64,000 bases of DNA. Origin: Diadema setosum (taxonomy: Eukaryota > Echinodermata > Echinoidea > Diadematoida > Diadematidae). The position numbers and the translations under genes were made by a program. The stretch is taken from assembly GCF_964275005.1 (NCBI RefSeq), contig NC_092686.1:11219032-11283031 (forward strand). Reading direction: 5' to 3'. Of this stretch, positions 22,874 to 34,312 are shown piece after piece. The first letter of the stretch is position 1; each line of letters begins with the position of its first letter. The notes beneath the pieces are model-generated. The model did no database searches. It had not been told where the DNA came from and saw only the letters and a list, made by a program, of their open reading frames with translations.

Positions 22874-23745
22874 TATATCATCTTTCTTCTCCTCTGGTTT
22901 CCTTCAAACACATGACAAAAAAAAAAAAAAGAAGATCAAACAAGATCACAGAGACATCATATGACAAATTCTTCTCACAATTATGCTAATTTTCATTTAA
23001 TTAACGACTGTAATACAAAAAAAAATTGTACATGTAATAAAAATTGGCAAGTACTTCAGCTTCACTAGTACAAAGTTTGAGATATGCGACACACAATCTG
23101 GAACAAGTCAAAGAATGAATGTGCTAAGATGTAACTTTGGCAACCTGCGATTTCAGCAAATTAAGAAAAAACAGTATAAAACATGATGTGCACCCAAAAG
23201 TTGTTAACCAGTTTACACATCAACACCATTTTGCCTTCAAGATACAACCATATTTGTTACAATGAAATTTCTGGAACCATACCAATATCCTTTTCCTACA
23301 ACAACAAATAAAGTCCTTTTCCAGAAATAGCTTAAAAGGGCATTATGTGCAAGGAAAGGCAAGACATGTACATCTTCAACCGTGGCCTGGGGAAACTTTT
23401 TTTTTTTAATTTTCTGAATTTCGCCAGAGCCAAGATTCACAAAATTAAAATGCATGCAAAAGTATTTGTCTACACTACTAGTATATGTATTGAATGCCAG
23501 TGGTAGTTTGCAAAAATTGCATGCTGCGAAAAAGGCTGTCAGCTCCAATTCGCAAAAATTTCATGCTGCAATATCTTGCTTTACAATACTAGTAAGTCAC
23601 TTTCCTCACTAATTCCAGGCATCTGAAGGGTTCCTTTCCTAATCTAAAGGTATTTTACCAAATCTAAACCATCAGATCCTGATCCAGGAAATGCAATTGC
23701 CCTACTTGAAAATCATCAAATTGCATGCATTGCAACCACCTTTAC

Positions 23746-23746
<1 letters not shown>

Positions 23747-23784
<38 letters not shown>
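23747..23784. repeat. (GT)n microsatellite
   Basis: This is an uninterrupted dinucleotide run. Confidence 0.95.
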
Positions 23785-23787
<3 letters not shown>

Positions 23788-25265
23788 CTGTGTGTAAAAT
23801 TATGCCAGTTCATACTATCCCTGTACATGTGTATCACCTCTGCAAATCAAATACATGTAGTATGCAATCACTTAGACCAAATCCATGGAAACTTGTGTGA
23901 TTTTTACTGCTTCTTTTAGTGAGCAGAGTTTGACATTGTGAGAAATCCCTAGGTATTACTCGTAACCCCTCCTGTGCCAAGAACACTTGACAGCGAGTAA
24001 AACACTACAGGGTTTTCTTTGCTAATTGGCACTCAAAGCACAAAAGGGTGAACTGAGCTCTTGGTAACAATTGTGCTATTACAATGCGAAACCCATTGGT
24101 CTTGAACCTAAATACTGTACCAATCTCACATATCATACAAACACAGTCCATTCTATTTGGCAAGGAAGCATTGGAGATACGTCTGTCAGATATTACTCTG
24201 TCCAAAAACCAATGAAAAATGTCACAAAAATATATCTTTTCTTCTGTTCCCCTGTATATCAATATCACCATATTGATCATCCCGAACTGTCACCAAATAT
24301 CTTGTGCTGGCAATGAGCATTAATCTACACAGACCTACTTGCTGGAAGCTCAGATATTCTTTTCATATTCACTGAAATAATCTAAAATGTGCACATAACA
24401 CTGATCTACAGCAAAAATTATTCAGTTATTCACAATTACCTGTTGTACTCTATGCCAAACACACACACAAAGTTGCCTACAAAGCTTGTATTTTGTTTTC
24501 TACTCCGTGACCACAAAGCACTGCTTGAAAAAATATTCAAAATTCCCAATTTTCTGGTGCCTGGTGGCTGTGATACAAAATATCATACAACGTACATTGT
24601 AGGTTACTTGTGTAGTCAATCTCAAGTCATGTACATAATAATGAAGAGTCTGTGTTAAACATGTTATATGATATTTACAAGAATTTGGCTCATTGTGTGT
24701 AAAGACACAGAACTCAACCTCACAGCAAGAAGAGCATGTACAGTAAGCAGGGGGTGGTAGAACACTGAATATGTGTATTTCCCCCATCGGCATTTAGTCT
24801 CCTTCTTCTTCTTCTTCTTCTTCTTCTTCTTCTTCTTCTTCTTCTTCTTCTTCTTCTTCTTCTTCACTTTTTTCTTCTTCTTCTTTTTTTTTTTTTGGGG
24901 GGGGGGGAGGGGGTTGGAGCTGGGATGTCACCAAATTGTGGGCATAAACATCATTGCTCATGATATATTCATTACTACATCGAAGATAGCACCACTGAAA
25001 AAGATAAGATGTATACATCTATACTAGTGCAGGAAATTGGTATGCAAATCTGTTTGTATAATCTGGTGGGTCATATCAGTCCAATGTATGGTTCAAACAA
25101 TACAGGTAAGCTATTGCTATGCGAAACATCAGTCTACACAAAAAAGTTCATGTCTTCAGTGGCAAAGATGACAAAATCTGCACTCCAACTTTACACATTT
25201 TTTTTTTTTTTTTTTTTTTTTTTTGCCATGGATGACAGTAGTTATGCAATATGAAAGCAAAGCTC
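23785..25265. other. Non-coding stretch with (CTT)n and poly(T)/(G) tracts
   Basis: A (CTT)n tract lies at 24799-24890, followed by T and G runs to 24914; a run of about 26 T lies at 25198-25224. No gene is seen. Confidence 0.6.
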
Positions 25266-25959
25266 ATTTAAAGGTAGGGAATCCCATTTGCATGCCTTAA
25301 AGGGAACACAAACCCAAAGAGCAATGTGGATTGAGTAAAAGCAGTAACATTAGTAGAACACATCAGTGAAAGTTTGAGGAAAATCGGACAATCGATGCAA
25401 AAGTTATGAATTTTTAAAGTTTTGGTGTTGGAACCGCTGGATGAGGAGACTACTAGAGGTTATGACGTATGAGAGGACCACAATATAAAGAAAATATAAA
25501 AGGAATTCCACAAAAATTCACTTTTCTAGCAAAATGAAAGAGTTCTTGACTAACCGCTTTCAGAAAGCAGGGGGAATAAGTGCTACCCCTGGTATATAGT
25601 GACCTCGTCTACAGCCACTATGTCTATTTTCCAATTGGTCTGCTGGCATATCGTCTATTACCGATTCGTCTAATACCCATTTGGTCTACAACTCGTTTTG
25701 TCCAGTACCCATACTGTCCAATAGTCACTTTGCCCACTACCCGTACTGTCTAATACCCAACTCGTCTAAGGAGCATTTCGTATACAAAACAATTGATCTA
25801 ATAGCCAAATCGTCTACACTCACAATGTCTATTTGCCATGTCGTCTAATATCTATTTTGTCTACTACTAGTTAGTCTACTCATACCTCGTCTACAAGTCA
25901 TTTAGTCTACATTCACTTTGTCTAGTTATCATATCGTCCAACCCTTAGTTTGTCCATAC

Positions 25960-26135
25960 CCAATATGGTCTATACCCATCTGGTCTACTCCCAACTCGTC
26001 TACTCCCAATTGGTCTACTCCCAACTGGTCTACTCCGAACTGGTCTACTCCCAATTGGTCTACTCCCAACTGGTCTACTCCCAACTGGTCTACTCCCAAT
26101 TGGTCTACTCCCAACTTGTCTACTCCCAATTGGTC
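25960..26135 (+). repeat. 15-bp minisatellite, left arm
   Basis: The unit TCTACTCCCAATTGG or TCTACTCCCAACTGG is repeated about 11 times with a period of exactly 15 bp, so all frames read as periodic peptides. Less regular TCTA units extend outward to 25600. Confidence 0.95.
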
Positions 26136-26232
26136 TATATTCGTCTATATCCAATTGGCGTACTCCCAACTGATATAGTTTTACTCTCAACAATTTACCC
26201 AAACTGATCATTTGCATCTGGTCATGCTAATA

Positions 26233-26688
26233 ACCTTTTTTTTTTGTGTGTGTGTGCATTTAACCGTTTACATATGTCACTACGTGGCAGACAGAATAAA
26301 GAATACTGATAATGTACTTCTAAAGTGTTCCTTTTCATTTTTACCATACTTATGATTGTGTATCAAAGTTGAATGGATGGAGTGTTGAAGTTTGGACATA
26401 TAAATGCTTATTTAGGGTTCCTCGCGAAACGTGTATTGAGTACATTGCAGGCAAGTAAATTATTCATCTTAGTAGTAGCTATATATTGTGCATGAGTCAT
26501 ATTTTGTGTATATAATTCAACCTTTTTTTGTGTGCATTTAACCGTTTACATACATCAGTACGTGGCAGACAGAATAAAGAATACTGATAATGTACTTCTA
26601 ATGTGTTCCTTTTCATTTTTACAATACTTATGATTGTTTATCAAAGTTGAATGGATGGAGTGTTGAAGTTTGGACATATAGATGCTGC
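26233..26688 (+). repeat. Direct duplication of about 170 bp in the element's centre
   Basis: The stretch from TGTGCATTTAACCGTTTACA through GTTGAAGTTTGGACATATA occurs at about 26246-26410 and again at 26530-26685, with few differences. The segment between them is unique. Confidence 0.9.
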
Positions 26689-26836
26689 ATGATTGCTTCT
26701 GATATAAATTACACATCCACCACAAAAATAACACAGCAAGTTTTTCACACTGTGACATTATCTTTTTTTCCTAAAAAATTGTCATAATTAGAACATAAAA
26801 ATTTAAACCAAATGGGGCACCAAGAGTGCTCAACCT

Positions 26837-26857
26837 AAAAAAAAAAAAAAATAAAAA

Positions 26858-26922
<65 letters not shown>
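26837..26922. repeat. Poly(A) and (TA)n tract
   Basis: A-rich sequence of about 38 bp is followed by about 23 TA units. Confidence 0.95.
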
Positions 26923-26924
<2 letters not shown>

Positions 26925-26929
26925 CTAGT

Positions 26930-27180
26930 AGTAGACCAGTTGGGAGTAGTCTAGTTGGCAGTAGACGAGTTGGCAGTAGATGAGTTGGCAGTAGACGAGT
27001 TGGGTGTAGACCAGTTGGGTGTAGACTAGTTGGGAGTAGACGAGTTGGGATTAGACCACTTGGGTGTAGACGAGTTGGGAGTAGACCAATTGGGAGTAGA
27101 CGAGTTGGGAGTAGACCAATTGGGTGTAGACCAGTTGGGAGTAGACCAGTTGGCAGTAGACCAGTTGGGAGTAGACTAAC
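26930..27180 (-). repeat. 15-bp minisatellite, right arm
   Basis: The unit GTAGACCAGTTGGGA or GTAGACGAGTTGGGA is the reverse complement of the left-arm unit. Irregular TTAGAC units continue to about 27500. Confidence 0.93.
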
Positions 27181-27782
27181 TGGTTATTAGACTAATTGAC
27201 TATTAGACAAGGTGGTTGTAGACCAATTGGCTATTAGACAAAATGAGTTGTAGACTATTTTATTCATAGACCTAATGATTAATAGACGAAATGGTCAATA
27301 GACATAATGGGTGTTAGACGAAATGTGACTTAGACAAATTGGACATTAGATAAAATGGCAAGTAGACGAAATGACAATTAGACTAATTGGCATATAGACA
27401 AAATGGTTGGTCGACGAGTTGGTAGTAGACAAAGTGAGTTTAGACGAGATGGCATTAGACTAGGTGGACAGTGGACAGGGTGGTTGTAGACGAGGTGCCA
27501 GTTTACCCTTAACATATGTCAGTATCAAGCTGACGGAATGTGTAATTTTCATGAAAAATGAATTTTTATTGAATTCCCTTTTTATTTTCTTTATATTGTA
27601 GTCCACTCATACGTCATAACCTCTAGTAGTCTCCTTACCCAGCAGTTGCAACACCAAAACTTTAAAAATTCATAACTTTTGCATCGATTGCCCGATTTTC
27701 CTCAAACTTTCACTGATGTGTTCTACTAATATTACTGCTTTCACTCAATCCACATTGCTCTTTGGGTTTACTTTCCCTTTAA

Positions 27783-28336
27783 AGGTAGGGAATCCCATTT
27801 GCATGCCTTAAATCAAGAGTTGTATAAATACAGTGGTATGTTGAAGAGAGTACCATTTTAGAAACTCCCATAAAGTATTGAAAGTGGAAGGTAAAATTTA
27901 GTACATTTTTATTGACCGTTAGATTTTAAATTGAATTTTTTTCGGAGCTCACCGTAAATTCCAGTACATTACTAGGCTACCTTTGCAGACCCATGCACTG
28001 CATGTGTGTCCATCATGTATATTTTGTGAAGAAAGTTCATCAAAACTTACAAACATTTCTATATACATTCTTGCCACACACTCTATATGTTATTACATCA
28101 GCTCCTATACTTTTAGATTTGTGTTCATAGATAAAAAAAATACAGAAGACTGCAACAAAAAGGCTTAAGTGTGGCTGACACACAGAACTACTGAGTAGTT
28201 GAGTTTTGTGCATTATTCAAATTGTAGATAACTGTTGACTTCCAAATTTCTCAGCAGTGGCCTAAACAAGTCCCCTGAGGTTCATATTTAATGTTTTGCT
28301 GCATTTTGGGAGGTCTGTAAAAGGTATCCCCTACCT
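27783..28336. mobile_element. TTAA element, family C, copy 1
   Basis: The left end AGGTAGGGAATCCC and right end GGTATCCCCTACCT are inverted repeats, flanked by TTAA (27779-27782 and 28337-28340). The left end is shared with the flank of the family A copy to its left. The body has no long open frame. About 530 bp are nearly identical to the next unit. Confidence 0.78.
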
Positions 28337-28367
28337 TTAAATGAAGAGTTGTATAAATACCCTTTAA

Positions 28368-28895
28368 ATGAAGAGTTGTATAAATACAGTGGTATGTTGA
28401 AGAGAGTATCATTTTAGAAACTCCCATAAAGTATTGAAAGTGGAAGGTAACATTTCGTACATTTTTATTGACCATTAGATTTTGAATTGAATTTCTTTCG
28501 GGGGGGCTCACCGTAAATTCCAGTACATTACTAGGCTACCTTTGCAGACCCATGCACTGCATGTGTGTCCATCATGTATATTTTGTGAAGAAAGTTCATC
28601 AAAACTTACAAACATTTCCATATACATTCTTGCCACACATTCTATATGTTATTACATCAGCTCTTATACTTTTAGATTTGAGTTTATATAGATATGTAAT
28701 ACAGAAGACTGCAACAAAAAGGCTTAAGTGTGGCTGACACACAGAACTACTGAGTAGTTGAGTTTTGTGCATTATTCAAATTGTAGATAACTGTTGACTT
28801 CCAAATTTCTCAGCAGTGGCCTAAACAATTCCCCTGAGGTTCATATTTAACGTTTTGCTGCATTTTGGGAGGTCTGTAAAAGGTATCCCCTACCT
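28368..28895. mobile_element. TTAA element, family C, tandem copy 2 lacking its left end
   Basis: From AAGAGTTGTATAAATACAGT to the end AAAGGTATCCCCTACCTTTAA this repeats copy 1 with a few percent difference. The first 25 bp of the family are missing. Between the copies the word TTTAAATGAAGAGTTG appears twice (28336-28351 and 28363-28378), suggesting a local duplication at the junction. Confidence 0.85.
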
Positions 28896-28899
28896 TTAA

Positions 28900-29780
28900 A
28901 GCCAAAATCATTGCAAAGGATTAAAAACATACATGGCAGAGATTTATACTTTCCTTCATCACCTTGACTTCTAATTCAATGTCTATTTTAGATGGCTAGA
29001 TCATATCCAGCCAAAAAAATGTTATTAAGGAAGAGTCAATTATGGATGGCACACAGCTACCATTAAGAAAATTAGGCCTACATCATTTTATTTAAATTTT
29101 ACTCACAGCACATCATTTCATCACATTTCCATAAGTTGACTCAGAAACTTATCATTCTAGTGTGGTATATTTCTATTTAAAAAGAAAAAAAGACCAAAAA
29201 AAAAATGTTTGCACATCTCCAAGCAGCTGGCAATTATACAAGCATCAAGAGAGAATGTTTTACAAATACAAAAATAAATACATCAGAGATCAAAGGTATC
29301 CTACCTCCTTTCTGAATACCTGTACAGGTAAAGGCAAATGTGCAGGCAAGGAACAAATGATTTGTCCAAAGCTCCATAACTAATTTTTAGTTATGGACAA
29401 CAATCCATTGTGAAGAGGTGGACTAAAAACCATGGCTCTGCATTTTGTACTGAAGTCAAGCTAGTACTGGTGGTATTCTATACTGATAATCTAAAGATGG
29501 CTACACAAGGATTAAGTATGAGGTCTTACAGCAAGGTGTGAAATTTCAAGGTTTGCACTCTATCTAACCACATCACAATACAATACATTCTGTACTTCTT
29601 AATTATGTTTGTTTTTGTTTTGTTTTTTGTTTTGTTTTTTTGGCTAAGACAGGGAAAACTACTCAAAAACAGCAATTCTGCGTGAAGCACACGATATACG
29701 CAATAATTCCATTTTCCTTCATAGCTGTATAATAAAAGAAGCGGAGTGGTAGATTTTTTTCCCCCCTTAATAACTCACAC
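28900..29780. other. Non-coding stretch
   Basis: No gene is recognised; a TTTTGTTTTGTTTTTTG tract lies at 29608-29641. Confidence 0.4.
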
Positions 29781-29785
29781 ATTCA

Positions 29786-29982
29786 CAGAGAGTACCGGGA
29801 AACCCGTTATAATGAGATTGCCGGGAATGCTGCTTTCACCTCATTATACAGGGTACCTCGATATAAAAATACTAAAAAAGAGACCAGCTAAATACAGTCA
29901 TGGAAAAGTGGGACTGTGGAATTCACCTCGTTAAAAGTGGTACCCTCATTATAAGCGAGCTTGTTTTTCGGGGGTTTCTCTG
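29786..29982. mobile_element. pogo/Tigger-like MITE with CAGAGAAACCCC-type ends
   Basis: The left end reads CAGAGAGTACCGGGAAACCC and then GTTATAATGAG; the right end, reversed, reads CAGAGAAACCCCCGAAAAAC and then CTTATAATGAG. The right flank is TA and the left is CA, a decayed TA duplication. The CAG start and TTATAATGAG word are typical of pogo-group ends. Nothing coding is present in 197 bp. Confidence 0.7.
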
Positions 29983-32900
29983 TATATGAAAAGATTGTAA
30001 GTACTCTTTCCACTTGGCACTTGTACCTTCAGCATTTTGTTTTCACATTAAAGTCTCTTCGTAAAAAATTTGAAATGTGACAGCACATTTGCTGTAATGT
30101 CAAAAACTGGCAAAAACATTTGCATAACTATCAACAGTTTACATCAAGCAATACCTTTCATTCATATGAAATCAACATACGCATTCATTATGCTGTAAAC
30201 TTCTGGACATGTTTGCACAGGTTGTGCACATAAATAAGACAATCACTCAGTGGAAAAGGAAAATCACAATACCCTACACACTTCAGCAAATCAGCCCAAA
30301 GTATTCTATTTGTGAAAAGATATTTGCAAATTTTATCATGACAGGAGATATAAGGTGGAGATATATGATTAAAAAACAAATAAAATACTGACAAGATCAG
30401 GCACTTCTTGGTTTTTTGTTAGGAAAAAGGATAGGATCAATTCTATTCATTATGTTCGTTCAAAGTTGGAAGTAATTTAAAGCAAATAGATATTATCATG
30501 CTAGATAAAACTTGTTCTACAAGTACAACTCATGTTTACACTCTTGTACTTAATACCTTTTTGCACTGCACTCACTGAAATGTCCACATAAGCTCCCCAG
30601 GGGAGGAGAAATGGCAAGAATTTGTATATTTTGAGACATGCCAGATGTCAAGAGAACTATCCCATTCTTATGTTCTAGTTTGAATGAAAAGTACAAATGC
30701 ATACCAGATAAAATAGATGATAATCTCTCTTGTAAATTTGGTTTAAGTCAGAAAAAAAAAAAACTGGCATAAAGGCCACAATGATATAAATGATAGGACA
30801 CTAAATGTCAATCAAATACTTGATTAAATAAAATATAATCCTTGTTACTAGTACATCACTTTCACTTCATTCATTATCAAAATCTGATTCCCCCCCCCCC
30901 CTATCTTTTTGTTGAACACTAATTCAAGGCCGTCAACATTCAACCATCAAAATCAAGGAGAGTCTGAAAAGCAATCAATTTTTCTATTCACTCAGCTAGA
31001 CATGACGAGATATTGAAGTTTTCAGGAAGTCTCCTGCGGAATCACTGAGACTTGGTAGCTCTGCTAATTCAAAATGTATGGTCATATCATGCCAGCTTTT
31101 ACAGCAAATGTCTCTAAAACTGGCAGAATAACTTGGTCGATCAGAGTAGGGGAGGTTATCATCAAACATTCCCGGGAGTGCAAGGGTGGTGGACACGCCC
31201 CATTCAATGGCTTCGCTGCGATTTCGTACAAGCCACTCACCTCGCTTCTTCCAAACGGGAGGAATGTTTGGGGTATGTTTACACTATCACGCCACCTCGC
31301 TTCTCCGTGGCTTCTTCCAAACGGGAGGAATGTTTGGGGTGTGTTTACACTATCACTCTTCCTCAGCTTGTCACATGAAGGTCTCCTGTTTGATGCCCAA
31401 GCTCACTCCACTTGTGGGTGGTCAGTCCAGACCCTCTTAAGGTCTGAAGGTCCAAGACAAGAGGCAGCAAACACCCACAAATCGACAACCACACACATTT
31501 TGTCCACTGGTCTTTATAGCTCCGTGCTCGAACATCACAAAAGGGAAGAGTATGTAGGGCTCATACTTGCACTAGTATAGCACCATAGACCTGGCTAAAG
31601 TGATGTGTAACAGTTAGATCTTGATAGCGCAAAGCTCTGTTGCTCAAGGCAGCTATCCCATATGCAAACTGGGTCCATGTGAAACAGAGATAAAAGATCT
31701 CCTGTTTATTGAACTACAATGTTGTTATGGTGGCATAACAGGTAAACAACAGAATGATATTCCTATTTGATGCACCATCCTTTTAAGGGTCAGAGTAATC
31801 AACACACCTGTACCAATACAGAATCATTATGCATGTTTGGAATTGTTGTTGTTTTTTTTTTTCATCAATTGTGCGAGGAAAGTGATTAGCTTGCATATAA
31901 AGATATCTTAAGACCCAGCAAGAAATACCTTTAATTGCAAAATGAATACTATTACTTCTACAGATGGCTCTGATATCAACCTATAGAATCCCTTGCCATT
32001 CCTCCAGGAAACAGCAACAAACCTTCCAAATAAAACCACACTTGAATGTTTGAGAAGATATCCAAAATAGTGAACATTGGATAATGTCTATCAGTCACTG
32101 TTTTTTCCCCTCGTATTTGGCAATATTTGATTCATATAAAACATTGTACAAAAAAAAAATATTTGGGTTGAATTATTATGTCTCAGACAAAGGTGACTTC
32201 CTGCTAAAAATCAGCCTCATCATTATCATATTACAGAAACTCTACAAACTATTAAAGTGTCATTACCACTCACCTTCTCTGCATAATATTTTTGACTTCA
32301 TCTGCCACATTGAAAAATGAATAAACATCAAAGAATACAGGAGAACATGTCATAACAGGATGAAATAGATGATTTGATCCTACACATGAATAAATACAAA
32401 CAAAGTGCAATGCTCATCAAAGGATCTTTAAAGGAATGCTACAGTGTCATAACATGGTAATGGAATAATTGATTGATGAACTACAGCTAGATAAACTACA
32501 GAAAATTCAAATATCTACATCTGATGAAAAGGCTAGTTATGCTTCTTTTTTTTTTTTAAAGTGACAATATTGCCAAGAACATTTAGTTAGCTTATTCAAT
32601 GGTAATGACAATAATAACAAAAAGCTATCTGCCACTAGCCCAAACAAATCCAAGAGGACTTCGCTGAGTTCTGAAAGATAACTTTTTTTTTTAAAGAGTA
32701 AGTATGATTCTTTGATATATGACCAAAATGTGCAACTACTTTTTAAAACAACCAACTTTATACAAGTGGTCCTAATTCATACTACATACAGTTGTGTGTT
32801 ATATACAACAGCAACTCACTACATGCTTACTCAGCATGCTCCAGCGAAGAAAGCTTGGACCACACTGGTCCCTTATTATACATTCAAGTGAAATTAATTG

Positions 32901-33436
32901 CAACTTTTTCAAAAAAGCATTAGGCATTAAAAAGGTGATTAATACTAATCTCAATCAACTGCAACCCCATATATTACAAGGTGCAGGTTTGAGCTGTATA
33001 AATAACTGGAAAACAGCCCACTTGTAAGCATTTGTGCTCTACACAAACATCCAAATCAACATCGAGTTTGTGGAAAGTGAATACACATGGGAAGCAAGCA
33101 ATGGAAGATCTAGCACAACTTTTCAAAAGAATACAACTGTTAAGTACTGGAGTACCAGTTTGCCCTCTTGGATACTACAAATTGCATCAAATTCAAATGA
33201 ACATTTGTCCATCACAGGCATCATCAATGTCTTGTTTGGTAACAATTTCAGATGTTTGGGCAAGTCATCATGCTATGCTGGTTGTTGATATGATAACAAG
33301 CACAATCGCAAGGTTTGAATTGTAATACTTACAATCAATATACTCTATACGTCATTACCTCAACTTCCTTCCAATCCAAGTGAATACCAAGCAACACATT
33401 TGATGAAAGAAACAGAAAAAAAAGGAGCAATTCCAT
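29983..33436. other. 3' flank and probable 3' UTR of the mucin-like gene
   Basis: No second gene is seen. On the minus strand the transcript would continue below 33437; the first clear AATAAA in that direction is at 31710-31705, about 1.7 kb past the stop, with an ATTAAA at about 31935. The poly(A) site is therefore uncertain. A 66-bp tandem pair with CTTCTTCCAAACGGGAGGAA lies at 31245-31376. Confidence 0.4.
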
Positions 33437-34312
33437 CTACAAATGCGTATCTTCAACCTCATAGTTCATCAGTTCCTCTTGGGTAAAGTTGTCGTAGGGT
33501 ACAATCATGTCCGAATCCAAGTCTGCTTTGACGCTGAGTAGATGCGCCCCGTTGCCATTGGGAACTGCTTTATCGTTCTCTGCCATGACAGGGTTGTCGA
33601 AGCCCAACTCCAGGTCACTGTTTCGGGGGCTGTGGTTGGTGATGTACTCCCCACTGCGGCCTCGCCTCCTATCACATAGGAGGTAGATGAGGCCGACAAT
33701 GATGATGATGATGCTGATGGTGGCAATGACAACCAGAGATATAAAGAGGCCAGGGTTGCTGAAGAAGTTAAAGACGTCCGACTTGCGGGTGGTTAAAATT
33801 ACGGCGGTTTCAGTATTGGTGGTCGCCACAACACTGGTGGTCATTTTGGGGGCGGCCATGCCTGTGGCTGTCCCGGTGGCTGCCACAGTGGTTGCCACAT
33901 TGGTAGTTGCTGAGTTGGTAGTTGCTGAGTTGGTAGTTGCCCTGTCAGTGGTTGCCCTCTTGGTGGTAACCAAATTGGTTGTTGCTGCATCGGTTGTTGC
34001 TGCATCGGTTGTTGCTGCTTTGGTTGTTGCTGCTTTGGTTGTTGCTGCATCGGTTGTTGCTGCTTTGGTTGTTGCTGCATCGGTTGTTGCTGCTTTGGTT
34101 GTTGCTGCATCGGTTGTTGCTGCATCGGTTGTTGCCACATCAGTAGTTGCCACATTGGTGGCTACCACATTGGTGGCAGCCATTTCTGTGGTTGTAATAT
34201 CTATGCTCGCTACATTGGTGATATTCTCAGTGGTTGATTGCTCCAGCCCTGGTATCAGTTGTGCAATGGCACTGGGAAACCCTTCAGTGATAGTTATCGA
34301 TGTCCCATTTGA
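33437..34312 (-). CDS. Mucin-like membrane protein, last exon: stalk, TM helix and tail
   Basis: The exon begins after the acceptor TCTTACAG at 34312 in phase 0 and ends at the stop at 33437-33439 (291 codons). It reads SNGTSITITEGFPSAIAQLI, then a Thr-rich stalk with about ten ATTDA/ATTKA pentapeptides, expected to be O-glycosylated. One hydrophobic helix follows (LFISLVVIATISIIIIIVGL, about 33674-33748), then the basic stop-transfer DRRRGR and a 78-residue cytoplasmic tail. The tail has tyrosines in acidic context (SGEYITN, VPYDNF, NYEVEDTHL), an NPV word and a C-terminal DTHL, a class I PDZ ligand. The topology is type I single-pass. Usherin and ADGRV1 are known to end in the same DTHL, but nothing else here resembles them. 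The internal ATG at 34183 is not the gene's start: the exon is open up to a good acceptor. Confidence 0.85.
   Translation of the reverse strand, partial: SNGTSITITEGFPSAIAQLIPGLEQSTTENITNVASIDITTTEMAATNVVATNVATTDVATTDAATTDAATTKAATTDAATTKAATTDAATTKAATTKAATTDAATTDAATTNLVTTKRATTDRATTNSATTNSATTNVATTVAATGTATGMAAPKMTTSVVATTNTETAVILTTRKSDVFNFFSNPGLFISLVVIATISIIIIIVGLIYLLCDRRRGRSGEYITNHSPRNSDLELGFDNPVMAENDKAVPNGNGAHLLSVKADLDSDMIVPYDNFTQEELMNYEVEDTHL
33979..34140 (-). repeat. 15-bp coding minisatellite in the last exon
   Basis: The plus-strand unit GGTTGTTGCTGCATC or GGTTGTTGCTGCTTT is repeated about ten times and encodes ATTDA/ATTKA on the minus strand. Its period is a multiple of three, so unit gain or loss would keep the frame. 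Alternation of the D and K forms indicates duplication of unit pairs. Confidence 0.93.

Larger units (their letters stand above)
25589..27504. mobile_element. 1.9 kb element with long GTCTA-repeat inverted arms
   Basis: Both arms are made of short GTCTA-containing units in opposite orientation: GGTCTACTCCCAATT-type on the left (25600-26180) and AATTGGGAGTAGACC-type on the right (26925-27500). The outer ends match as inverted repeats (CTGGTatatagtgACCTCGTCTACA and, reversed, ACTGGcACCTCGTCTACA). ACCC flanks both sides (25585-25588 and 27505-27508). The centre (26190-26920) holds a direct repeat and a long A/(TA)n tract, and no open frame. The arms are far more repetitive than ordinary TIRs. 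I do not recognise the superfamily. Confidence 0.75.
25301..27778. mobile_element. Palindromic TTAA MITE, family A copy 3, interrupted
   Basis: The ends AGGGAACACAAACCC...GGGTTTACTTTCCCT are flanked by TTAA (25297-25300 and 27779-27782). The left half ends at about 25588 and the right half resumes at 27505. The break point matches the middle of the intact copy at 42991-43548. Between them sits the GTCTA-arm element. The flanks extend beyond TTAA: about 30 bp (AAAGGTAGGGAATCCC...CATGCCTTAA) are present on both sides. Confidence 0.88.

Noticed and set aside
25918-26217. Several periodic peptides (WSTPN, QLVYS, GSRPV) on both strands
   Set aside because: They arise from a 15-bp minisatellite that stays open in several frames at once.
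33841-34155. Gln/Pro/Met-rich frame (QQQPMQQQPK)
   Set aside because: It is another frame of the 15-bp coding minisatellite that encodes ATTDA/ATTKA.
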